64,000 nt of DNA from Galaxea fascicularis. Lineage: Eukaryota > Cnidaria > Anthozoa > Scleractinia > Euphylliidae. Shown piece after piece: positions 55,161 to 64,000 of the stretch (position 1 is its first letter; each line of letters starts with the position of its first letter). The position numbers were made by a program, and so were the translations under genes. The stretch spans positions 24,428,791 to 24,492,790 of the forward strand of contig OX419337.1 in the NCBI GenBank assembly GCA_948470475.1, in the 5' to 3' direction. The notes below the pieces were generated by a model that saw only the letters and a list, made by a program, of their open reading frames with translations, was not told the DNA's origin and did no database searches.

Positions 55161-57710
55161 ATCTACATCTACAACTAGCACACGCAAGTTCAAGTTGTAT
55201 GGTACCTGAAGGGAGCGCATTAAAAACTAATTCTATGAATATCCAAGCCAAGACGTCAACTATCCAAGCCAAGACGTCAACTTTTATAGAACTTAAGCTG
55301 AAAAGTTTACTAACTGACGAGGGTCAGATTCTTGTAAATTCTTTGAACATGTGAGGGCTGTCTAAAGATTTTACGAGACTCTATCAAACTCTATCAAATC
55401 GTGCCTGATTCATGATGATGACAATTCAGGTCGCTTCACGGATGCGCGAATTTACAAATGACTAGTTCGTTTGTATTTTAGGGTAATTTCCCTGTAAAGC
55501 CCGAATTAAAAAAACAAAAAACGACAACGTTAACAACAACAACACACGTTTCATGGGTACTTCATGAGAACGTTTTTAAATGCACCACAAAAGGACGCCA
55601 CGAGGAAACCGTAAGCCAGGCTGCAATTCAAAATGATGGCGCTTCGTTCATGTTGAAGCTGTGTTTCAGACGAATTTTCCATGGATCGGGTGTACATCAG
55701 GAACAGGAAATAAGTGAGTATTACCCCTCTCACTGTCCATAATATTCGCTTGGGTTAAAATGACAAAATAATTCGCTAAAAGTATTAAATGACCTAGTGT
55801 CGAAAACTTTCGGTTTTTACTTTTTACATTTTTTAATCAAATATTTGTCATTCTTCTAAGTGTTACCGACCTTTTTTGCTGATGGATTCAGAAAAAAACT
55901 CGAAAAAAACATTACTACTGCAATAACCTTCCCCTTTAAAGGATGTCGCCACAACACAACACTGTTCACACAAACCGACTTGAGTTGTAACACTTGAGGA
56001 TAACATCCTTAAGCACGAAAGGTGACTTCGCACTCATGATGGTGAAAGGTGGTAGTGACTGGATTAGACATGTCAAACTGATTTAACGAAGTCTAACTCC
56101 CACATAGTGTCGATTTACAAAATTCTAGCCGTCGTATGCTTCCGTAGAAGCTGTTTAGCCTTTCAAGGCTTTCAAGATTTTCAAGTTTTACCAAAGCAAA
56201 CGGGGTTAAAATTGGTTGTGGAAAGCAATGACGGTGCCTACGGTTAATTAAGACCGAGATATCAAACATGACTTAATGATTCAGTTGCTTAAATTTCCAT
56301 TATAAATTGTAACGCTCAAGATGTCAAAAACGCGTATATCAATACACTTTCCTTAAACGCAGACACTGATTCCTTACGTGAATTTATACTGAAGGCTAAA
56401 GCGTCTTCCATTCGCCTGAAATGTTAGGTAGTCTTCATCTTTTCTCCTTGTTTTAGTAGCTTTTCTCTAAATAACCCGTTGTTCTTCGTCGATATTCCTC
56501 CGAACCTTCGGCAATGCACTGCATTGATTTTCTAAGTCATGGTATAAAATAGTTATGCAAAGCTTTCTCGTGATATACCATGGAATATCCCACTTGTCAG
56601 TTGTATTTTCTTTGCATTTTTCTTGCCTAAGGGCTCGTGCGTATACGAAAAAAAAACTTTTAGTGACTCGTGGAATATTCCATGATCCATGTTATACCAC
56701 TCAAAAGCATTGCATAACTTGTATGTAGTGGTGAGGTGAGAGCCCGATATCCTTCTTCTTTCTACTACATTTTGAGATCACGTCCGAGTTTGCGAACTCC
56801 CCTCCACCCCCTCCTCACCGCCCCTTCCCCCACCCCTTGGGTATCTGTTTACTATCAGGAAACATGCCATACCACGAAAATACAAATAGCCCCTCCCACA
56901 TGCTTCATCCGCGTCCGCACCCTACTGGAGCAGCTGGCCGTCAGGTCTGACAGGGAGCTTGGAAGTACAAGTCATAAGGCTTCTCTAATCTGGAATTACT
57001 GGTCAAATATTTTCTCGTATTCAACTTTTGTTTCTTGTTTTCAGTGCGAAGCTGAGCAGAATGTTTCTGCTTCTTAATGATCATATGGCAGTAATGACAC
57101 GTGTAGCCGAGGTTAGACTTCGCATAATTAAGTCTTTGTATAGGCTCAAATTTAATCGTAACAATCCTCTCTAAAACAAATAGACCTTCTCTATCTTTTT
57201 CCGTTCAGATCAGACAAAATTATTACAAGCAAGTTCCTCCTCTTCTGCCGAATCTTTTATTAGTCGTCTGTAACATCTTGATGTAATCTGTTGTTCATTT
57301 GGCCGTTTTCATGACCGTAGGTTTGGTTGTACATATCTTATTACATATGCGGATCGATATGCCACGCGTTAAGCACTGGTACGGTTAGCGGATATAAAAA
57401 TCTTTAATAGGAAGCGAAGGAGCAAAATCAGCCTCACATCTACAAAGTTCGAGTTAAAAAGTGTTTAAAAAGTGATGATTCCCTCAAATTGAACACCCTA
57501 AATGAAGCCATAAGGGAACTCTATCAAGGCGACTTTTCCTGTCGCTTAAACCGATACTATTGTTTTGCGATCGCTCATTTTATTGTTGACTGTACCAGAT
57601 TCTGTTCCCCGTTTTGATCCCAAAAACTATGTCGCCAACTCCCTAAACTTTCGGGAAACTGTCAAAACTGATCACAAGCAGGGTCAGACATGATTTCAGA
57701 GTTTTGATTT
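55161..57710. other. Intergenic with minor repeats
   Basis: ATCCAAGCCAAGACGTCAAC is directly repeated twice near 55241-55280. At 56551-56719 a loose inverted repeat (AGTTATGCAA and CCATGGAATAT words facing TTGCATAACT) may be a degraded MITE. Frames at 55551-55733 and 56736-57077 are not supported. Confidence 0.4.
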
Positions 57711-57752
57711 TTGATCTTCGATTCCAACCATTGGATCACAGATCACACATAC

Positions 57753-57908
57753 CTGTTCTGTCCATTCCGCTAATCTGAAAATTGGACCGTCTGTCACACT
57801 GTCTCGTGAATTGTAATCTACCACGGAACAACACACTACTTCAATATATGCATGTATACATTGGTTCCCTACATCGTGTACGTACAGTTTCATTTTCACA
57901 AAGATCGC
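57753..57908 (-). CDS. Open 52-codon exon of an unrecognised gene
   Basis: The exon lies between a TTGTACAG acceptor (57910-57909) and an ACAG|GTATGTG donor, and its 156 bp keep frame. It reads AIFVKMKLYVHDVGNQCI and continues through VVCCSVVDY to GPIFRLAEWTEQ. The paralogue at 7167-7343 has lost its acceptor and gained a stop, which argues that this frame was once under selection. I do not recognise the family; it may belong to the same minus-strand gene as the coiled-coil exon at 61401-61648. Confidence 0.5.
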
Positions 57909-58270
57909 CTGTACAATGTGTGGAATGAATGTAGCTGCATTGTTCAGGTAAAGGCAAAGTTTGAGCTATGAGCTGCATGGTTAGCACTGGGCTTTAATAT
58001 TACTGGATGACCAGATTTATAGTCTTCGTTTGTTAAATTAAGTCGGTTTGGTACTGTGTACAGTAATCATTCATCGTGTCAATATCATGATAAACGAATT
58101 ATTTCTGTAACATTATGTGGACAACACTCTAAGTACAGCCGAGAAAATACCGTTGGTCATCACTTAAGAAATCGTCTCTAACAAAAAAAATTGTCTCAGT
58201 TAAGGGCTAAACAAAACAGTTACAAGCTGAAAGAATTCATTCTTTATTTTGCAGCTCAGCAAATCATAAG

Positions 58271-59143
58271 CATTGCCAGAAATTTAGGACAAGATGGCGG
58301 CGGCGCCTGCGCACTAAGGCCAGAATGGCGGCAAACTCATGTAAAGAAATGTATGGAGATATGAAATTATTTTCACATATATAAATAATTAAATTGCGGT
58401 TCGTCATATCACGATTCGATACATGTTCAGTAGTGTACAAGCTTCGCATTTGACTTATCAACGGCTACTTAGATAGATGATTACTTACTTCCCGACGCCT
58501 CGACCAATCCATCACACATTGATGCTCCATTCTCCATACATTGCTTTAAAATCGTAGCGAAGTCATGCCACAAACTCGTCCACTGGCAAGCAAACCCGTT
58601 CACAATGTGAATCATCACGACTCGATATAACTTCTACGATGTTTAAACGATCTAATTCTGCCGAAAAATGCATGAATTACCCACGGCAAAATACTTCCAA
58701 GGACGTCCTTATCTTTCTCAAGTTTTGTCTGTAGCACAGCAAGCGGACGCCATATTTATGTATGAAAGAAAGCTACAAACTCGAAGCTTTCCCTGCACGA
58801 GCCGCCATTTTCTTTGTTGATCAACACTGGTGTTTCATGGGATATAAACTGGGTTACAGTGCCCCAGCAACCGTAGATTTGGTTTGAATGGAAGTAAATA
58901 CGCGCGAAAATCGAACACAGCTTAATTTATAAAGGCTATCACACTAATATTTAAACCAAAAAAATGTCGGGCATTGTCGAGAATTACTTTAAACCAAATA
59001 AAATATCTAAAGAGCTTAGATTGTGCAATATATCGTATGAAACAGCGTCTTTCCCACTTGTTTCAGCGTTTATTCCTTTACGTTATACAGTATACCGCTG
59101 GTAGTTGTTAGCGGGCTCGAAATGTCCGCGATTTCTGGCAATG
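58271..59143. mobile_element. 873-bp TIR element inserted in duplicate copy 2
   Basis: The ends CATTGCCAGAAAT and ATTTCTGGCAATG are perfect 13-bp inverted repeats, with GGACA conserved further in. Copy 1 of the duplication is uninterrupted at the same place (near 7698: CATAAG then AAACAG around three extra bases). No transposase frame was found, so it is non-autonomous. The target-site duplication is unclear. Confidence 0.72.
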
Positions 59144-60300
59144 AAACAGTTTAACAGCTAACCGTTTCTAGCCTGCGGGCTTGGAGGGCGGTACTACAAC
59201 AAAAAAGACCTTTTGAAAATGATACTTAAACGCGGGTAGCTCAAGCTTGACTGAATTCCCTGGCTGTTTCGTCAGGTTTTCGAGATTCACTGGCGCCTGT
59301 CAACGGAGTTCCCTTACTGGCGACAAACCGCGCTGCTAACGTGGCTACTTTCGATCAGTTACGGAGCGAGGGACGGATTCAGTGCGAGAACACTGTTAAT
59401 GTAAATGTCAATAAATAGATCAATGAATTGTCCAGAAAATTATACATGCCTTTGCCTCACAAGTAAAAGTTAAGAGTTAGGTACCTTGCGTTTCACTGAA
59501 TTTCTTGTCCCGTCGTCTTCGCTTTGTTTCATCAGTTTTGGGAGACCACGGAGCTAACGCCTGACCATACTGTTGTATTCCTGGTGACTCCTACCGCAAT
59601 CTCTATCGACTTGGCCACCACAGATCAGTTACAGAGACAAGGGAGGATACTGTGTGGGAAATTTGGTTAAAAAGAATCCTTCTTTCACTGATTTCTTCAC
59701 TAGATTAAGCACTTTAAACTCATGTTGGGTCAATGTAGCCGGCGCGATAGAAATGATTAACTTATTAAATTACTTTACAGCATGACCTTTCTGGTAAGCG
59801 GAGTAATTGAGAACATAATATATCTTTCTTAAAAACTTTAGTAAAAGTAAATATACTAAATTCGTCGATTGTCATCAGTTGTGTCCTTCAATGGTTTGCG
59901 TGTATGGTCAACCTGTGTTATATATCTGTATTTTGTTTATTTTACAAAGGGCCACAGGGCCATCAATTTAAGTACTGTTACGTGCTACCCTCTTGAAATA
60001 AATTATTTTGTACTGTATTGTTAGCTGTTGTGATTGCGTAGATTTTGTGACTGAGGCATTGCCAAAATTGCCAGAGAAGTATTGCCTTAAAATACTACTC
60101 AATAACAGGGGTGAAGGGAGGAGGGGTTGGGGGCACTGGGAATAGCAGCTTTTACGTCACGTTTTAGAGAAGAAATGATAGTCATTTTCGCGAAAATATA
60201 ACCTGCAAACAGGCTCCCCATTTGGGTCATCCCTAGAGTTGTTCTTGAATGGCGCGCGGTCGTAGCCCATTTTGAGAGCAAATCGAAGCTAAAATCTAAA

Positions 60301-61400
60301 CGAAGAACCTGTTCGCTGGCTAGCGAAAAGATGGCTTTTGTTTCGTAATGGAACAGCGTCCTTGCTCAGTATGGCTTGTTTATGAGTTAAACTCATGTTG
60401 GGCCAAAAGACGGCATATCAGTTTGCTCAAGAGTAGATCGAGGTATTTGCCAATGGTGTGCTTATAAGGATTTTTACATTTCTTTAACACTTTTCTTCAT
60501 CTTGGTTTAGAGTATCATTTTACATCAGCACGCCAACCACATGAAAGGCAACGTTTGTGTTGTGGGAGAAAAAACAAAATTAGCTGCTCCTGCGTTGAAC
60601 GATCAGGTGCCCAGTCAGTGGTTGGTGGCAACAGAATACTAACCCAAGATAAAACTACCAAAGCCTATTCTTCATTGTTCTCTACCAATGAAGTACACAT
60701 GACTCTTCTTACAATGTTTGTACAATGTTACACAGCTGATCAATCCTTCCAGGTTCCAGTCTGTTGTGTTTTGCAGGTTGCCCATGCTGACCAGTCTCTT
60801 TCAGCTCTTCATTGCTCTCCGTGTTTCTCTCCAAGCTGTGAAAGGAAAATTGTTGAAGAGTTAATTCGTTAAGCCCCACAATATCAACATACCAATTCTC
60901 CTTGCTTGTCTATAGCAGATGTTGAGAGAACTTCTTTTACATCAAGAAAATCTGTTAGTAATAATCGTTACGTTTAGTCCACTTAACACTGTGTATTTTG
61001 ATCTGAACACCAATGAGGTTTGAATGATGATTTGAATAGATTGTTGACCTAAGAACAGCATAAACTCCGAGACAGTGCCCTGTTAATTAGAAAACGTCCA
61101 TCACTGCTCATTTGTATTTTGTTTGTATAATTTGCACATCACCAAACACACAGGGACATGGAAGAGAGAGGAGGATGGGAGCCTTGCAGATGGACAAAAG
61201 TACAAACGACCAAAGGTTAACGTGGGCTAGAAAAATAAAGTAGTTTACACTTCAATTGCAGACGAAAAAGGTCTGGATGACAGGAGGCAAGCAAATGTTT
61301 CAACCAAAAACAAAATACTTTTTGGCTTTGAAAAAACGTTTTGGCAGTTTCTACCAAAGATATCTGAACAAGCACAAAAGGTCTACCAACCATGTTTTAC
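60301..61400. other. Segment absent from duplicate copy 1; no gene placed
   Basis: A plus-strand frame at 60555-60872 is Cys-rich but has no recognisable fold. Introns of the minus-strand gene fragment probably occupy this stretch. Confidence 0.4.
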
Positions 61401-61648
61401 AGTGTTGTCTGCTATGAGCGTCAGAGAGTGCAGATTTCGTTTCTTCTAATTGTTCTTCCAGCTCTTTGATTTTCGCAGTTTGCTCGCTTGCTACTACTCT
61501 CAAGGCCTCCAGAGCAGCTTCTTTGACCTGAAGAGTGCTTCTAGTGGTGTGTAGTTCCTCCTCTTTGGACTTCGATTCCTTTGAAATTCGCTTGATTTCT
61601 GATTCTTTCTGTTTCTTAAGTGGTTTCAGATCCTTCCTTCTTCAGTTT
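61401..61648 (-). CDS. Coiled-coil exon, with 4-bp duplication near its 5' end
   Basis: Read on the minus strand it codes KKQKESEIKRISKESKSKEE, a middle part with STLQVKEAALEALRVVASEQ, then KIKELEEQLEETKSALSDA, with clear heptads. The acceptor is CTCGGTAG (61650-61649), and a weak donor CACT|GTAAAA lies at 61400. Compared with the remnant at 8871-8930, a GGAA duplication near 61634 shifts the first codons and creates a stop, so this copy may be damaged. The 2.2 kb element copy C begins about 15 bp upstream of the acceptor, in the polypyrimidine region. Confidence 0.5.
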
Positions 61649-61663
61649 CTACCGAGGAGAAAA

Positions 61664-63885
61664 CATAGGCACGCAATGCGTGCTTGAGCTATTTTGTGAA
61701 GAGTGGTAAAATGTTGATAAGATAGGGAGAAATGAGAAAATGGTTGAATGGTGAGTCGTTTATCTGTGGCGCTTTTGGTTTTTGCTATGGTATCGGAGAA
61801 GTACGAGCAAACTGTTTTTCATTTGATTTTTGTTTAGTTTTCTTATTTCTGAGACTGATTTTGAGTTTGATTTGTACCAATTACAACAAGAGTTTCTTTA
61901 ATTCCGCAAAAACCGATATGTAATATATTTTCTATTATTTGTTCATTTTCTTTTTCCGCACTTTCGGAAACACTACATTCGTCCAGTCTCTCAAATTCCC
62001 AAAATATACGTACACATGCTGAAACAGTTCCAGGACCACATGAAGAAATATTCGCAAACAAACGAACCACCAAACACACCGTAATATACAACACCAGCAA
62101 AAACAAATCAACGTTGAATACAGTACTGATAACGAATATAGATGTAATTGCCATAATTCATCAATTTCTGATTTTCAAGTGCTTTGTACTTTTTACTTCG
62201 GACAGCAATAATAGCCCGACCTAAACAAACGCTCTTATTTTAGTGTTGGGCCTTTTGCTGACAACGTCTGTGTACGGTAAGCAGATGAGCGTAACACCGC
62301 GTTATATCCCGAAATAAGGGCAATATTAAACTTACCGACTCGAAAACAAACCACCAATTACTTCCAAAATAATCTCCTCCGAATTAAGAGCGTCAACAGT
62401 TGTACAATATTAACAAACCCGATCAACAGACAAACAACGGATCGAAATCCGCCAATAAGAAGAGAAAATTGAAGTTGAGAAAAGTAACCAATAAAAAACA
62501 CTTAAAAGTGACCAATCATTGTAACAGAAAATAAATTCAATTAGATGTTATTGTAAACAAGTTGACTTGACCACGTGCAAATCTTGTGATTGATCAAAGG
62601 TCATGTTGGATGCACGTGACCGACCAAAGTTCGGAGTCGCATTTAACCAACAGCGCTGCCTTATTCATGTGGGAATTAACCAACGAACTTGCTATTACCA
62701 AACGTATGCACGTGATAGATCAAAGTTGAAAATCGCATTTGATAAACAGGGCTGTATGTCTTGGTGCCTGTTTACACGTAAGAGACAAAAGTAATCCATT
62801 TGACAAATGAAATTGCTAACTATCCGAAATCACCATTTTCGTTGTTTTACATAATAACGGCTTCACTTCAAGGGGAACAAATATCCAGATTAAGGATTCC
62901 CTTCTATAGCATTTTTCTTCCGTACAAATATCACTTGTGGAAACAACCACTTCTGATTAGACTAATATTTTTAGTTTTCAAATCCGTCAAACATATGTTT
63001 ATTTTCGTCAGCCAATGCTCTTCCAGTTTTAACAATGTTCTTGCAGTTTTGACAAAATTAGCAAACGAACAAAACAACACAAGAAAAATTACAAAACTAA
63101 GCACTCGTCCACTTCGAAACGAAATATTTGGAATTATTTAATTCCGAGAAAAGTAGAAATTTTGCGCGGCCGTCAAGGAGCATTTTAAACAAAACTTTTG
63201 ATTGGCTTTTCATTACACAGTAACTTAATGCTGATTGGCTCTATAGTAATTTTTACGTGGACTTCGGCTGATCTTTGCTAACAATGGGAAAGGAATGTGG
63301 TGCTCGTTTCAGCAGACGTTCATTGGGGAGGAAAGATTGCGTGACGAACCAAAAGAGCATCTGCGAAGGAGACTAAACACACGGTTGTTATAACCAACAA
63401 GCCGCGGCCGTAAACTTCACATACTTTCGTCCCCACCTTACTACCTTCATCATCCATCGAAACAGCACAACTCATACTTCATTTTAATCTGACTCCGGTA
63501 TCTCACGCCTATTGTTGTCATTCACGCATGCGTTAAATATACAAACCCTTTTCTCCGTAAAGACTACCATAATGGTGGTACCCCTTGGTGTGATAGTAAT
63601 AAATACATCACGCAACAATAGATGGATGACGCGTGACATTCCACGTTGATGTTGTTTTGAGCGTAATCAACACGTATGTGTAACTTAATCTCAGTGCTGA
63701 CCATCACTGACCACGTGCTTTCAAAAACACCTTTAAAACAGGGAATTAGATTGGCCGCTGGCTGAAACAATGCCATCTAAAGAAACCTTTATTTCATTGG
63801 TTCAAGGCAGAACCACCCGACCACGGAAGAATTTCTTGAGCTTCATGCTGACATAGAGCGATTTTGTTTACACAAAATAGCTCAA
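61664..63885 (+). mobile_element. 2.2 kb repeat element, copy C, the most complete
   Basis: The left part is CATAGGCACGCAATGCGTGC then TTGAGCTATTTTGTG (61684-61698); the right end is CACAAAATAGCTCAA (63871-63885), the inverted form of the latter. The uninterrupted site survives at 8936-8950 (GAGGAG, a run of A, GAATGTC), so the boundaries are well defined and AAAA may be the duplicated target. An internal deletion relative to copy B removes about 340 bp near 63130. No transposase was found. Confidence 0.8.
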
Positions 63886-64000
63886 AAAGGAATGTCTTCA
63901 TATATAATACACTCCGGTCACAAACTTAAACAAGAACATAAAAACCTAGGATGGATAATTGGTACTTCCAACCTCAAATCTGCTCATTTAACTAGTGAGA
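63886..64000. repeat. Continuation of segmental duplicate (matches 8950-9060)
   Basis: AATGTCTTCATATATAATAC and following sequence match 8950-9060 almost exactly, up to the window edge. This is the far side of the element copy C insertion site. Confidence 0.85.

Larger units (their letters stand above)
57715..60300. repeat. Segmental duplicate of 7127-8870 (copy 2)
   Basis: The same order and orientation as 7127-8870, interrupted by the inserted element at 58271-59143. The shared blocks include ACACATACCTG, the AGTACAGCCGAGAAAATACC region and the stretch around CCTGCAAACAGGCTCCCCAT. The 60-codon minus-strand frame at 60099-60281 is almost identical to that at 8665-8847, but nothing marks it as a real gene. 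Confidence 0.8.

Noticed and set aside
54968..55162. Minus-strand frame in the 65-bp array
   Set aside because: It depends on the repeat and is not open across other units.

Overview
This is eukaryotic, intron-bearing, repeat-rich DNA that most resembles an anthozoan cnidarian, probably a stony coral. The reasons are a gene fusing a DZIP3-type HEPN domain, an NB-ARC NTPase and 42-residue TPRs (a class strongly expanded in corals and anemones), a two-exon gene of an uncharacterised family I associate with coral genomes, a jockey-superfamily (CR1/L2-like) LINE, and many small inverted-repeat elements. Family assignments come from reading translations; no database was searched. Splice sites were placed by GT/AG signals and phase agreement.

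Layout. 1468-3653 (+): two exons of a transposase-like protein with a C2HC finger. 5103-9095: a nest of repeats, namely a reversed copy of a 2.2 kb element followed by a segmental duplicate carrying two decayed exons. 9.5-11.1 kb: tRNA-like SINE remnant and a 118-bp satellite. 11885-14310: second copy of the 2.2 kb element. 14315-21407: an unusual unit with 24-bp terminal inverted repeats, filled with a 133-bp satellite, a dead LINE inserted into that satellite, and a 52-bp satellite. 21655-25556 (-): an eleven-exon gene with an HMG box, a Thr/Pro pentapeptide repeat coded by a 15-bp minisatellite, and a PHD-like finger. 25.8-28.9 kb: complex long-period satellite. 30.17-32.16 kb: 110-bp satellite. 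32694-35597 (-): a gene built on a repeated A-x-x-N-G-I-x-V-G motif, with two frame breaks that cancel out. 36-45 kb: mostly noncoding, with a string of inverted-repeat elements. 45721-51471 (+): the HEPN/NB-ARC/TPR gene, whose TPR array is cut by one in-frame TAA. 52.76-55.16 kb: 65-bp satellite. 57.7-64 kb: the better-preserved duplicate of 7.1-9.1 kb, with two open exons on the minus strand and the third 2.2 kb element copy.

The genes do not form a pathway or operon. The most interesting items are: the NLR-like gene with a canonical HEPN ribonuclease motif and an interrupted, homogenised TPR array; the HMG/PHD gene with a coding minisatellite; the A-x-x-N-G-I-x-V-G repeat gene; two different satellites that share one end sequence; and several arrays with higher-order periods.
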